Source of the DNA: Silene latifolia
Taxonomy: Eukaryota > Streptophyta > Magnoliopsida > Caryophyllales > Caryophyllaceae
DNA: 64,000 bases
Direction: 5' to 3'
NCBI RefSeq assembly: GCF_048544455.1
Contig: NC_133526.1
Location: 3,550,001 to 3,614,000 of the forward strand
Below the pieces are notes generated by a model. That model saw only the letters and a list, made by a program, of their open reading frames with translations, was not told the origin of the DNA and searched no databases. Made by a program: the position numbers and the translations under genes. How positions within the stretch are numbered: position 1 is the first letter of the stretch; every line of letters starts with the position of its first letter. Below are positions 1 through 11,832 of the stretch, piece after piece.

Positions 1-1690
1 TTAAATTGTTCATTACTTCCATTCACCAATAATTTTTTATTTGCATACTTTTGTTTAGTCTTTTACACTCTATTTAATTGGATTCTAATTTATTTTTGTT
101 TATTTTCAGAGTTACTTACCAAGGATCTAAACGTGAAATGTCGAGGTATAAACAATTAATATTTTATTCTTTTTTACTTTTATTTCACATATACCAAGTA
201 TTTTTGTTAGCTTAAGTAAGTTTAATTTAGTGGTTACAATGCTCGAATATTAAAATGGATGAATACTAACTTAGGGGTTCTCATTAAGACAGATCAAACC
301 ATCATACAGATTTAGGAGTTTTGGTGTCATTCCTCATTACATAGTTTTGACTCATATCACAAAATTTCAAAATACCCTAATTATAATATATCTCCAAGTA
401 AAAAAGAAAGTACAGAAAAAGACGAAAAACACTTTTACGAACATAACACCAAAAACAAAACAACAAAAAAAAGTCAAACCCGTGATTTTCACGGGTCACA
501 AAACTAGTTAGTAATTAAGTAATTCAGTTTATTGCATTAAATGAAGCAAATTAATAATAAACATGAGAATTGTATTACATAAAAAGTTTTGGATCGGATT
601 TGAACCCAAAACTTCCAATCCGAAACAAGCACAATATAAAAAGAAAGTCTAAAACAATCAACATGATTCTATATATAGTTAATATTCTATATAGTATTAA
701 TATAATGATAAAGTGTTATTTTGTCAAAATAAATTATCTAAATTAATTTCCCTTTTCACAATTAAACACAAGCTCTCACCCGGGTACGGAAGTAGGTCGG
801 GGTATTAACGTTGTTGCTTGATAATCACCTTTCACAAATCATGATCACGCATTCATTTCTCAACCACCCCTTAAAAGTTGGGCATTTCTATGGTCACCTA
901 CAAAACATGCTTGGAACTTTACACACCATATATTAATCTCACGTGTTAATTTCTCCGTCGTTTTCGATCATTTATTTATTTTTATTGACACAAAAATCAA
1001 AAAAAGAAGAGGGGATCATTTACGGTGGTAATCACGGAATTAGTATAAATCCCATACAATACATATACGGTAATTATAAAGTTTTAGTTTTGGTGTATAT
1101 TACTCTCTGTTAAATTCAAATTTTAAATTGATAATTAATTTATTCTTCACGTCTCTTGTCCTTATATTTTGATTTAAGAAAAAAATTTAAAGCCGTACAA
1201 AATCATAAAATGAATTTTTTAACGAATACGTCTTTTTTCCACGAAACTTGATATTACTGTGTAACTTTTTACTAATAGCATATCTTTTAACCCAACTTCT
1301 TATCATATAAAATCAATGAAATTTGTTATCATAAAACTCTTATAATTTTTTTCTAAAAAAAAGAATTTATTATTGAAAACCGGAGGCAAATCATAAAGCC
1401 CATTTGATGCCTAAGTCACATTCTCTTTAAGTCTCTTTAGGTTGACCGAGTTCCTCGTGAGTCGTGAGGAGTTATATTAGGCCGATTGTTGTAGTGAGAG
1501 AAAGCTTTTAGAGAGTGAGAAATTGGGAAAGAATTGGATTACCTTCTACATGAACAGTAACTCTTATTTCTAGGGTGAAAGGTGAGGATCTCGAGGTATG
1601 TCGCTGAGCTTACAACTTTTCTCCCCTGGGCCCTCGTCCCGGGGCCGACCAGATGGTCGGGGGTGTGATAGGCCGACTCGTACATATGAC
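1..1690. other. Intergenic AT-rich DNA with a Helitron 3' end
   Basis: No convincing gene is seen. The stretch is AT-rich. A Helitron 3' terminus ends at 507 and is listed separately. The part from about 1380 to 1690 is less AT-rich and unassigned; it contains a small inverted repeat (cctcgtgag/gtcgtgagg near 1452-1470) and could be a fragment of an old transposable element. Short open frames here lack homology I can recognise. Confidence 0.5.
478..507 (+). mobile_element. Helitron 3' terminus
   Basis: The sequence has a perfect 8-bp stem (acccgtga / tcacgggt, loop ttt), a short AT-rich spacer and the terminal CTAG, followed directly by T. Plant Helitrons end in a hairpin about ten bases before CTRR and insert between A and T, so this fits. 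The 5' end is not identified and may lie outside the window. Two further ends of the same design occur at 7103 and 43319. Confidence 0.6.
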
Positions 1691-2436
1691 TAGGGATGTT
1701 AGTGGGGCGGGTTTTGGCGGGTCTCGCCCCGCACCCGCCCCACTTGGGGCGGGCGCGGGTAATGATTTGACGGGTCATGGGGCGGGGATGGGTTTCAAAA
1801 GTATCATTCGTCGCGGGTCGTGGGGCGGGGATGGGTATCACATGAAACCCGCCCCATACCCACCCCGCCCCACACCCACCCCGCCCGCCCCGCTCCGCAT
1901 GTCCCCGCTCCGCTTATACCCGCCTCACTCATCTCCAAATCACCAACCCACCTATAATAAGTAGTAGTAATTATACTATAATAATAAAAGAAAATTATAA
2001 CAAGAGGATAAAAAGCCCAAACCAATGATACTTGGTAAGAATGCTAACGGAGCTTTAGATGATTTGAGGGAACAATGAGTGAAGCTCTGTTAATTTGATC
2101 AAGTAGCTCTGTTTACTTTGGACATGCATTTCATTGTTTGTAAAACTCTTTCATGGTTTGAAAAACTTGTGTACTAGTTAATTGAATGTATATTTTGCGA
2201 AAACTTATTTGTATAAGTAGTACGACTAGTATATTTTAGATTTTAGATTTATATTTTTAAAAATTGTTTATGAGGAGATAGGTAATTTGGCGGGTCAACG
2301 GGTCCCCGCGGGGCGGGGACGGGTTTGAAAAGTTCAACCCGCCGCGGGTCGCGGGGCGGGCGTGGGTACGCATTATAGACTCGCGGGGCGGGTGCGGGTT
2401 ACCCTTCCTCCGCACCCACCGTGTCATCGACATCTA
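1691..2436. mobile_element. Non-autonomous hAT-like element with GC-rich subterminal repeats
   Basis: The left end reads tagggatgttagtggggcgg and the reverse complement of the right end reads tagatgtcgatgac, an imperfect terminal inverted repeat. Dense cggg/cccg repeats lie next to each end (about 1700-1925 and 2285-2415) around an AT-rich core. Many plant hAT elements have this build. No 8-bp target duplication is recognisable, so the exact ends are uncertain. No transposase is present; open frames across it are low-complexity Gly/Pro products of the GC repeats. It resembles the better-delimited elements at 16536-16886 and 30504-30831. Confidence 0.55.
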
Positions 2437-3544
2437 TTTGAGCATTGGCCCTCAGATCCAGGTTTGGGCTTGTTGGATCATGCGGTGATTTCGTTGTGGG
2501 CTTTTCTAAGGGATTGGGCCGTAAATTATTACCTAATCAATAGTTTTCAATGTAAAGATTTGGCCCATTTATACACAACACTCTATAGAGTAAACTACAA
2601 ATATTAAGCCCACTTCTAGTAGGTTGAAGATGACAAGTGAACAATAATGACCGTGGAAGATCAATTACCTATTAGAAGCATGTCTAGTGTCACGGTCTGG
2701 TACTTTTGTCGAATCGTGGTGCGCACCCTTGCCCAACTCTAGGGCAAGAATGCAAGCAACAAGGGTCTCGTACTAGTGAGGGATCGCCCACTAGCACGTT
2801 TCTCAGGACTCGGGGTGTGTGTAGGGAATCCTAGTCACGATTATCAAGTCCGGCACACGAAAACAATAAAAGTAAGCAATACGATTATTGAAAGCAAGCA
2901 ACAAGCAACAGCAAGCTTTTGGATGAGAAATGGTTTTTGATAGACTAGCACCTCTCATAGAGGCAAATTTGATAGTTTTGTCCTGGTAGCAGGATACATT
3001 GAATGTGTAGAATAACGATATGTTTTCTAAACGCCTAAAAACATATCTTAAACTAAAAACGAGACTCCAAGATTCGACACGCAAGAAGTAGTCTTGGAGT
3101 ACTAAATGAAACTAAAAACAGAAATGAAAATACATAAGCGGAAATATAAAATCTAAGGGCTCGAAATAAAAGGACCGCGCGCGCAATTCTCAGGGATTAT
3201 GCGGCTAAATGTGCGACTCCTTACACCTAGACAGCCTAGAGGTAAACCAATGACCAAGACGCTCTCATGTGAAGGCAATGGTAGACGCATAAAAAAATTA
3301 TGGTGATGGTGATGATAGTTAATTCTTTAAAGTTTAAAGGAGATATTAAAAGATTACAATTTTTCTTACTAAATTTAGAGAGGAAATAATAATAATTTTA
3401 GAAGGGAGGGGGCGATAATAAAAACGATATGGATAGATTAATACAAAATACACGATTGGACGAGTCTATAACACCCAGAGAAAGGCACTAAAAAAACCAA
3501 TATTTATTTAAAATGAAATAAATCTTTATATCTTTAGTAATGTA
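2437..3544. other. Intergenic DNA, no gene seen
   Basis: No supported gene. The part from about 2690 to 3170 has a more balanced base composition than its surroundings and may be a decayed transposable element, but no terminal repeats or protein motifs are visible. Confidence 0.4.
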
Positions 3545-3752
3545 CTCCATTTGTCCCGGTCATTTGTTTGTTTATTTTATTTTGGGGTATCTCAGTTAAT
3601 TGTTTATTTTTCTATTTTAGGAATGCTGTTATGGGCAATTGAATATGACATTCATACTCAATTTGGTCCCTTGTCTTTTAATGATTAGCGACTCCTCTTT
3701 CCTTGTTTTTGTACCAAAATTAAAGGTAAACAAATATTCAAAAGAGAGGGAG
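3545..3752. mobile_element. Stowaway-type MITE
   Basis: The ends are inverted repeats: ctccatttgtcccggtcatt on the left and, reverse-complemented, ctccctctcttttgaatatt on the right. TA dinucleotides flank both sides (3543-3544 and 3753-3754), the target duplication of Tc1/mariner elements. Stowaway ends typically begin CTCCCTCCGT. The element is 208 bp and non-coding. Confidence 0.7.
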
Positions 3753-6164
3753 TAACAACTAACAAGAACCCTTTCATAATAGATAGCTAAGGTAGGAAAA
3801 TATTCATAAATTAGGCCAACTACTAAACAACAAATAGACCAAGCATTTCTATTGCTTACAGAATTACTCGTACATGGTATTATGGTAGACCGATATCAAT
3901 GTGGATTCTTTTCATTCTCTCTCTAATACGCTTATTTTCATTCATTTACCTTTACCTATACCTACTCAAATATATTTACAACCATTCGATTTATCCAAAA
4001 TTAGATCCACACCATTGAAAAGTAATAGGCCTCCTTTTCTTTTGAGGAAATGCAATAATTATTTCCATAAAAGAAAAGGAAGTTAGATCGATCTTAATCT
4101 AAATATTGAGTAACAATAAAACATTGTAGAGTTACATATCAATGACCCTAGTATCCTTATTATGGAAAAGTATCGATGGTAGTTACTTTAAAGGGGTTAT
4201 TTAGATAAAGTATTGATGGTAGTTACTTTAGAAATGATATTAACGATATTGCGTTTTGATATGGCTCTTTCACATGCATAATTGCATAAGGTAGATTTAC
4301 GCAATTCCTTTCCCCAGTTTGTAAGGCTACATAAAGTATTTGAGAGCGTGATATTGAAATTGTTTATAGATTCTGTGTGCTACCCTAACAAACACATAGT
4401 ACCTTTATTCTAGTGAATAGTTTACATTTACTTTATTTTATGATGGAAAACGAAGGGAATACAATTTAATCAGTTTTTTCTCAATGGAGGAACAATTCCA
4501 CTTATTTATGTATGACAAATTTGTGTAGGAGACCACATTAACAAACATATGAGTATCCATTAACAAACTTGAATCCTTCATCTAATTTATGTAAAAGTTA
4601 GTTTTTTTTTTTTTTTTTTTTTTGTGTTGAAGAGAGGCAAAGCCCAAAATTAACTACTAGCTATTATGCGGGGAATAGCCACCCTGTAAAAAATTTTTTT
4701 TGTAATGAGACCACATTGACAAACCTATCATTCATTATCCATTTCCATCCTCCTCATCTACACCGATCATACCCGCCAACTCCTCTCCAATAAAGTGGGT
4801 CGGGGCTAATGTTTAACAGGGTAAGTGTATGCCGTGATGACATAGGTGGTTGACGAGTGGTGGCCTGGACGCCTGGTGGGTATTACGGTATAAAATTATT
4901 GACTGAGTCTCAACCACAAGCTTAAATTTTGGTTCATATGATCTTCTCAAATTGTCTCGATGTCCCATTCCAATGCGATACAGACCGCTTAATCTCACTA
5001 AGTGCGGTCGATATTGCATCAAAGCGGCAAAATAGGCTTTAATAACCTTCAAACTTTTAATAACTCGATCGTATATTAATATCTCAACCGATGTCCATAA
5101 CCATGATACAACCATATGTAAATAGGGATTTCACACCAAGAGAAATAGTGTCTTAAAACAAACAATTAACCTTTCTTAAGACGAACCTGATTAAAACAAG
5201 CTAAGTAACATCTCACTGCTTAGATTGGACAATTTTTTTTGCTAATATCTAAACTGTAAACTTTTATCTTATCACTTATTTAACCTGTTTTTAAGATTAA
5301 GACGAATATATCCATCTTACGCTCCTACATCACCATCAAATTCAATTAAATGATAACTTTGTAGAAAATATCATCTCTAGGCTTAATTTCCACCTCTATT
5401 TATGTTCCCTACTTTCCTCTCACGCAAAATTAAAGCCATTATATCCTTTTCTCATTTACTATAATGGGCAAATATCCTACAAAATGGGCCTCCACTTGAT
5501 TATCACTATTTGTCACATTTTTCATAATTTCATAATTTCATCACTCTTTTCTTATCTACCCTACCATTGCTCTCAAAGACAGTTTGGACCTTACACCTTA
5601 CAAGTTACAACCAACAAGCAACATCCAATAAATATCAACGCCTTAGTGCTTCTTCCGTCTCAGACAATAGTTTGCATAATTTACATTTGCATTATTTCTT
5701 ATTTTGCCCTCACAAAACAAAGTAAAAGTAAACTATTAACTGAATACTTGAATTTTTGGATAACATGATGAGAATGGTCACGTGAAACTTCGGATAGGTG
5801 CTAACCCTGTTCTTAATCCAAATTGAATATCTTCGTCTTAATTATTTGTTTGTCTTTTTTATTTTTTGTGAGGATTTTTTAAATCAAATATAAACAAATG
5901 ATTGGTATGGAGTGTTAGGAAATTGTATATGCACGAACAGGAATTGACAATAATACCGCACCGAATCGACTCCGCTTTCCTAATAGAATAATTCGACCCT
6001 TATTAGTGCCTGGGCGAAACCGAATTTCCTATTGAGATAAGACGGTGCCCTCTGATTTTTGGATTCAGAGACGTAATATAGAAAATATTTTATGTAGAAT
6101 GTTATACGTTCTTTTGATGCAGTAGAAGATTATGATTTTCTGTAACTTTTCTTCCCATCCTTTA
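3753..6164. other. Intergenic AT-rich DNA, no gene seen
   Basis: No supported gene. It contains a poly-T run at about 4604-4623. A short Stowaway-like inverted repeat lies at about 5828-5915, with atttgtttgtc facing aaacaaatgat. Short open frames lack recognisable homology. Confidence 0.45.
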
Positions 6165-7103
6165 TCTACTTATATATAGAAAGGATATGGGTGTCAGGGA
6201 AACATGGGGATGCATTTATTAAGGGTTGTAACTTTTCAGAAATTAGGATTAAAAGTATTTAAATTACGCGGAATTTAAATGACGCAATCTCGTAAATAAT
6301 TATACGAGCGTACACTCCGTACTTCCCGAACTCGCAGTATATTATTTAGAAATTACCCATTAATGAACCGACCTTAATTACGCCAAATGAACCGGTAATC
6401 TTATCTTTATTAATTCAGAAGACAATACTCAATTCAGGACGTGTCACGTCATTAATACAACCTTTTTTCTTTTGGAAATTCATGTTATGGTGGGACCCGT
6501 TAGTGTGCAAAATATTTATTTCTTCATAATTATGTCAATACAAACCTGCGACAAATTCCGTCTTAGAAAATTACTATGAAATAATTTTATACATTCCGAA
6601 TAAATGAAATTAATGGCATATAAGCGGTACGAATTACAAATCGGAATAAATAAAACTAATTACAAATTATAGAATTTACATAATTTTACAAAAAAATTGA
6701 ATAACAATAAAATTATATAATTACGAGAAGGATTTATATTTAATTATGGGATTGAATTACATATAATGCGAATAAATTACAAGCATAATTTTTTAAAACT
6801 AGATAGTACGATATATTTGAAAAATTCAAAAAAAAAATCATGACGGAGTATTTACTTACAGTTAAAAACTCGGCAACTTAACTACTAGCCGCGTACATCG
6901 AAAATGGTAGGTGACAATGATAGACTACCGAGTAAATTTACTCTTCAACAAACGTCGAGAATGTTTATTTCCAGTTAGATCACTGATATAGAACTATTAG
7001 ATAATTACAATAGAAATGTAAAAATAAAATATTCATCAAAAAATATTCATACCGTCCTAAATACATACCCGTGCAATTTTGAATTGCACGAGTTTAAAAC
7101 TAG
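6165..7103 (+). mobile_element. Probable non-autonomous Helitron
   Basis: The 3' end is strong: a near-perfect 11-bp hairpin (cccgtgcaatt / aattgcacgag), a short spacer and CTAG followed by T. The proposed 5' end TCTACTTATATATAGAAAGG is preceded by A, as expected for Helitron insertion between A and T, and resembles the start of the Helitron at 42885. It carries no Rep/helicase coding sequence. The 3' end is more certain than the 5' end. Confidence 0.5.
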
Positions 7104-8371
7104 TTACTCTTAAATCACCAACATGGAGTACTTTGTATTTTCTTCTACAAGGCTAAAAAAAACTTCGCATATTAGCATTTCAGAATAAATATATTCCCAA
7201 TTTCATATCAAGAAATATGAGCATGGGCTGGTAAAGTGATGAGGCGTGGTACTCATAACTTGTATTCAAATTCCGTCAGTAACATATCTGCCAAGCAAGG
7301 ATACATTTCATCTCATTACCTTGCTGTAAACGAAAACCCTTACATCACTACAAAAATGTCGTCTAAGCGAGATTAATTAACATAAATAGAAAAAACGTAC
7401 TCCGTATTTAATTACCTTGTTTTACAGGTAGGCCATCCAGTTAGTCATCTTAGAGTGATTATACATTGAATGTATATCAAGATTGCAAATACCGGGTTAG
7501 TATTCTTATACATTGAAGGTATTATCTACATTATTGATATGAAGATAAGCAAAGAGTTGATATATCAACGTCGAAGAATACTAACCCGGTAACCCCTGAT
7601 AGCTAATTTGCTTATCTTCATATCAATAATGTAGATATAATTAATACCTTCATTTTCAACAAAACCACGAAATAATTCACCTAAACCAATGACAATTGAA
7701 ATAAAACCGAAATCAGTTTCGATCAGTGTCATTTTCGCGTTATCCACGTATGAAAAATGGACCACCGTAAATCAAATAAAACTAAATAAGCATAGTGTAT
7801 CATCACATGTCCTGTGGGCTAGTTTGATAAAGATAGGAAGTAAATGAAATGAATGGTCCTTGTGCAACACATTAACCTGAATTTTCGGCAATATCGGTTG
7901 GTGGTTGCAGCATCCTTGATTATGACCGATTTTATGTTACTCCGACTTGATTGCAAGTCGGAATGACAATAAGGGTGCACAAAGGGTAAAGCCATTCAAA
8001 CGTGGAATTCATAACGTGAGTTCAAAACCCGTCAGCATTAGAAATATTGTACTTGTGGCTCAAACTACACCTAAAACATGAAGCTCCCTAAACAAAATAC
8101 ATTACCAGTAATGAGTTTAATTAGCTCTGCAACCGGAATATCTTAAATGAAACCGATAACTCGAAATTATCTGCACAAAACACCAACATCAACTAACTTA
8201 ATTGGATAAGAACATGACATATTATATGAGAAAATTGAGTTAAAAACATAATTAAGAGGATAATGTATTAATGTGCCAAGGGAAGAAAATAACCAACCAC
8301 AAATCGAGAGAGACGGCCTATTAATGTACTGATTGCACTCTTGAAGTCCCTTTCCCAAACAGTAAGTATTG
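7104..8371. other. Intergenic DNA with interleaved inverted repeats and tRNA-like stretches
   Basis: No supported gene. It includes an interleaved pair of inverted repeats at 7491-7652, listed separately. Two similar stretches at about 7228-7280 and 7985-8035 both read ggtaaag...cgtgg...attcataac...ttcaaa...ccgtcag, vaguely like the tRNA-derived head of a SINE with a B-box-like core. The SINE reading is weak. Confidence 0.4.
7491..7652. repeat. Two interleaved inverted repeats
   Basis: Arm A is accgggttagtattctt (7491-7507) with its complement aagaatactaacccggt (7575-7591). Arm B spans 7514-7552 with its imperfect complement at 7607-7652. The order is A, B, A', B', so the arms interlock instead of nesting. 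Ordinary foldback elements nest. A double local inversion or template switching during replication could produce this order. Confidence 0.7.
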
Positions 8372-8491
8372 CTTAAGACCGTCTTAACTTAAGACATCTC
8401 ACAATGCTTTTTTCTTTCTTTTTTTTTTTTTTTTTTTTTTACTTTATTTAAATCGGTTGTGAGTGTCGTCTTAACTTAAGATTGGTCTTAA
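8372..8491. mobile_element. Foldback MITE
   Basis: The inverted repeats are cttaagaccgtcttaactta on the left and gtcttaacttaagattggtc on the right, with tctcaca facing tgtgag further in. A long T run lies in the loop. It is about 120 bp and non-coding. The target duplication is not clear. Confidence 0.6.
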
Positions 8492-9063
8492 CTCTTAACC
8501 AAGAATTTGCGTTTCACATATAAACGTTTCACAATCCTCCTTTTATTTTTACTTTATTTGGTACGCATTTTTCACATTATGGCCGTAATTGCCAGAGCGA
8601 ATTAAGTTACATACGCAACATCAGAAACCATAACCGGACCACATTATACCATGTCTGATGTCTCTTAAGGCATTTTGAAATGGGCCATATCTTAAGAAGG
8701 ATAAAAGAACTTTGTGAAAAGGAAAATGCTTCTGCAATAAAAAGAGTGTCATAACATACTACCTCCGACTCAACATATTCTTTACGTTTTATTAAAGTAC
8801 TCCTCACAATTGAATAACTTTCCGAGATATTCCTATAACCCATTTTAGTGAAGAAAATAACATAAATCACCAAGAGCCACAATTCAGGTTACTCCAAACT
8901 GATATTTCTTGAGGGATCTTTTCCTGTAAACATTACTCTTCATACGTCGCAGTCGAAAAATAGGAATATCAACACCCACAACTCTTCTATCACTTTATAA
9001 AAATGGTATGATCACCTGTACTTTCCTCATTCCCAGTAGTTCATCCGAAAATAGTACAGCACA
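8492..9063 (+). promoter_or_regulatory. Upstream region of CCD4 with TATA box
   Basis: A TATA-like box ttataaaaa lies at 8996-9004, about 60 bases before the CCD4 start codon, giving an expected 5' leader of about 30-35 bases. No other gene is seen in the stretch. Specific response elements are not called. Confidence 0.5.
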
Positions 9064-10860
9064 ATGGATGCATTATCTTCGTCTTTTATCTCGTCAATTC
9101 CACAAAGAAAAATTTCTGTTATTACAATTAAACCTTCGTCGTCACCTTTAAGAATTAACATATCAGCTGTAAGAACAGAAGATAAGCCTAAAGTATCGGA
9201 AAAAGCGTCACCAACGCAAAAACTGCCATCTACATTACCAAAATCATATCCGCCAAAATTGCAGCCCAAATCGGACAAAACCCGTCCAAGATATGTAACC
9301 AGTCCTTCATTTCCATCAACAGTTTTAAACACAATAGATGACATAATCAATAAGTTTGTCGATCCACCTACACGCGTGTCAGTCGATCCAAGGCACGTCC
9401 TGTCACAGAACTTTGCTCCGGTGGATGAGCTTCCTCCTACAGACTGTGAGGTTCTAGAAGGTGTTCTTCCTTCGTGTCTTAAGGGAGCATACATCCGAAA
9501 TGGGCCCAACCCACAATTCCTTCCTCGTGGGCCCTACCATCTGTTTGACGGGGATGGAATGCTCCATGCCATTCGGATCTCAGATGGCAAGGCCACACTT
9601 TGTAGCCGTTATGTCAAAACGTACAAGTATATGATTGAGAATGAAGCGGGAGCTAATATTCTTCCAAGTGTTTTTTCAGGGTTTAATGGCCTTGCAGGGT
9701 CTGCGGCCAGAGGAACTCTGGCCGCAGCCAGGTTTATTGCAGGGCAATTTAACCCGAGTAATGGTATTGGATCGGCTAACACGAGTTTAGCCTTGTTTGG
9801 TGAGAAACTTTACGCGCTAGGAGAGTCAGATCTTCCTTATCAAGTAAGATTGACTCCAAACGGAGATATTCAAACCCTCGGTCGCAATGACTTTGATGGG
9901 AAGCTATTCATGAGCATGACTGCTCATCCTAAAGTCGATCTACAAACCGGTGAGACTTTTGCCTTCCGTTATGGTCCTATGCCACCGTTTCTAACATTTT
10001 TTAGGTTCGACTCCAAAGGAAACAAACAAGCAGACGTGCCCATTTTCTCCATGACACGGCCCTCGTTCCTCCATGACTTTGCTATCACAAAGAAATATGC
10101 TATATTTCCCGATATCCAAATTGGGATGGACCCCGCAGAAATGATTCTGCGGGGTGGATCTCCAGTTGGTTTAGACCCATCAAAGATTTCAAGAATTGGG
10201 GTCCTCCCACGGTACGCTAATGATGAGAAGGAAATCAAGTGGTTCGACGTGCCTGGATTGAATATTATCCATGCCATCAATGCATGGGATGAAGTGGACA
10301 AAGACGGAAATGAATCTATAGTTATAGTAGCACCAAATATTATGTCCCCAGAACACACGTTAGAACGACTGGATCTAATCCATGCATTGGTCGAGAAAGT
10401 TCATATCGATCTCAAGACTGGAATGGTCTCAAGACGGCCACTATCCGCCAGAAACCTAGACTTCGGCGTCCTAAATCCAGCTTACCTAGGAAAGAAAAAC
10501 AAGTACGTTTACGCAGCAGTTGGTGACCCAATGCCAAAAATATCAGGAATAGTGAAACTAGATGTGTCTGTAACCCAAGATCGGCGAGAATGCATAGTTG
10601 CAAGCCGGATGTTTGGGCCAGGGTGCTATGGAGGCGAGCCATTCTTTGTGGCAAAGGATTCAGAAAATCCGGATGCAGACGAAGATGACGGGTACTTAGT
10701 AACTTATGTTCATGATGAAAATACAGGGGAATCAAAGTTTCAAGTCATGGATGCTAAGTCAGCTAACCTTGACATTGTTGCCTCTGTGAAGTTACCTCAA
10801 CGCGTACCTTACGGGTTTCATGGATTGTTTGTAAGCGACAAAGACATTAAGAAGTTGTAG
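9064..10860 (+). CDS. CCD4: Carotenoid cleavage dioxygenase 4 (CCD4), intronless
   Basis: The 598-aa product belongs to the non-haem iron carotenoid oxygenases. CCD4 enzymes cleave carotenoids, typically at the 9,10 or 9',10' bond, in plastoglobules, and influence petal, seed and fruit colour. The four iron-ligand histidines are visible: His288 (TAHPK), His337 (FLHDF), His403 (IIHAI) and His586 (GFHGL). The N-terminal 60 or so residues are rich in Ser, Pro and Lys and poor in acidic residues, as for a chloroplast transit peptide. The length matches Arabidopsis CCD4 (595 aa), and the lack of introns is usual for CCD4. The start is the first ATG after the TATA box. No break is seen, so the gene looks functional. 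NCED is excluded because the best-recognised sequence features and length are those of CCD4, but this rests on memory of the family. Confidence 0.93.
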   Translation: MDALSSSFISSIPQRKISVITIKPSSSPLRINISAVRTEDKPKVSEKASPTQKLPSTLPKSYPPKLQPKSDKTRPRYVTSPSFPSTVLNTIDDIINKFVDPPTRVSVDPRHVLSQNFAPVDELPPTDCEVLEGVLPSCLKGAYIRNGPNPQFLPRGPYHLFDGDGMLHAIRISDGKATLCSRYVKTYKYMIENEAGANILPSVFSGFNGLAGSAARGTLAAARFIAGQFNPSNGIGSANTSLALFGEKLYALGESDLPYQVRLTPNGDIQTLGRNDFDGKLFMSMTAHPKVDLQTGETFAFRYGPMPPFLTFFRFDSKGNKQADVPIFSMTRPSFLHDFAITKKYAIFPDIQIGMDPAEMILRGGSPVGLDPSKISRIGVLPRYANDEKEIKWFDVPGLNIIHAINAWDEVDKDGNESIVIVAPNIMSPEHTLERLDLIHALVEKVHIDLKTGMVSRRPLSARNLDFGVLNPAYLGKKNKYVYAAVGDPMPKISGIVKLDVSVTQDRRECIVASRMFGPGCYGGEPFFVAKDSENPDADEDDGYLVTYVHDENTGESKFQVMDAKSANLDIVASVKLPQRVPYGFHGLFVSDKDIKKL

Positions 10861-11008
10861 CTATCCCTTACCGGTCCTCCAATATATTGATTGCACATTC
10901 AGCCTTAGCTAAATGTGCAATCAATTGTATTAGGAAGTAATATATCTTATTACTTCCTAATACAAATGTATAGGATATAGATACCAATGTATAGGATATA
11001 GATACCGA
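10861..11008 (+). repeat. Twin perfect hairpins and a short tandem repeat just 3' of CCD4
   Basis: Hairpin 1 pairs tgattgcacatt (10888-10899) with aatgtgcaatca (10912-10923). Hairpin 2 pairs 17 bases, ttgtattaggaagtaat (10925-10941) with attacttcctaatacaa (10949-10965). A duplicated block aatgtataggatatagatac follows (about 10965-11006). They probably lie in the CCD4 3' UTR or directly after it. They could be a small palindromic insertion or act on 3'-end formation; neither is shown. Confidence 0.7.
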
Positions 11009-11129
11009 TGTACAGATAATAATTCTAGAGCACAAACAGCTCCAAATTTGCAAACATGAATTCGGAATTTACTCCGTTGTAACGTTTCTAAACCATTTCC
11101 CGAAAAGCGTTATAAAGGCTTTATCAATC

Positions 11130-11415
11130 TTGTTCGTGTGTCACAAAACCAACTGCCGTTCTAGAATAAGGTGAAAGTAAATCAATTCGTCATTATTCGG
11201 GTGCATCTCTAATGCCGTGACACAAATGCCACCCGTTGAGAAGGGTTCAAAGCGTGGTTCGATTTTTTTCACATTGCCTCTGCATAATCCTTTGAAAGTC
11301 GTCTTCCATATCAAAGGTACTTGATTCGGGTCCAATTTCCAGACCTTCAACGGGAATTCAACGGCACTCCCATGTTCTCTGTAGTTTATAAAATGTTCAT
11401 TCTTAGGGTTATGTT
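11130..11415 (-). pseudogene. Duplicated 3' fragment of an F-box-like gene
   Basis: On the minus strand this encodes a piece with KVWKLDPNQVPLIWKTT, then Pro/Phe-rich sequence and TGGICV. It closely matches the fragment at 11833-12087 and is a diverged second copy of the C-terminal part of the same gene. It has no start region of its own here, so it is a partial duplication. The function of the C-terminal domain is not recognised. Confidence 0.6.
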
Positions 11416-11832
11416 AACTCTTAAGCATATTCTTTACGTTTTATTAAAGCATCCTAAGCAATAGTGGTCACTAAAAAAAGTATTAAAAGCATCTTAAGCA
11501 TCCCAAGCAAAGTACTAAAATAAAGCATCATCTTATTCCCTAACTTTCCTTTTAGTGTATACCATTCAGTTTAGTCCGCGGATTCGAGCTGGGTAGGAAC
11601 ACTAGGGGTCTAGAGAGGTAAAACTCTCCCTCGTGATTCCTAACTTTCGTTTTTTATTTACACAAATTCTTATTTAAGACAGGTATATCTTTCTTAAGTT
11701 TAAAACAAGTCAATTAGTTAAAAATAAAACAAAAGTAGAATGCATAGGAAAAAAACAACATATTTACCTTATCTTATTATATGCACATTTGAGATAATAC
11801 TTTATCCATAATATCCGTCTTAACGGTTCGAA
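11416..11832. other. Spacer between duplicated F-box-like fragments
   Basis: AT-rich DNA with no gene seen. It separates the two copies of the C-terminal F-box-like fragment. Confidence 0.4.

Noticed and set aside
590-640. tRNA-like stretch (gatttgaaccc)
   Set aside because: Neither strand gives an acceptor stem or anticodon arm around it.
1653-1964. 103-aa Gly/Pro-rich open frame
   Set aside because: It lies in the GC-rich subterminal repeats of the hAT-like element and is low-complexity.
5484-5768. 94-aa open frame on the plus strand
   Set aside because: AT-rich, without recognisable domain, start context or neighbours; probably chance.
7228-8035. Two tRNA-like SINE heads
   Set aside because: The B-box-like similarity is weak, no poly-A tail or target duplication was found, and A boxes are not convincing.
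9027-9509. 160-aa open frame on the minus strand
   Set aside because: Shadow of the CCD4 coding sequence.
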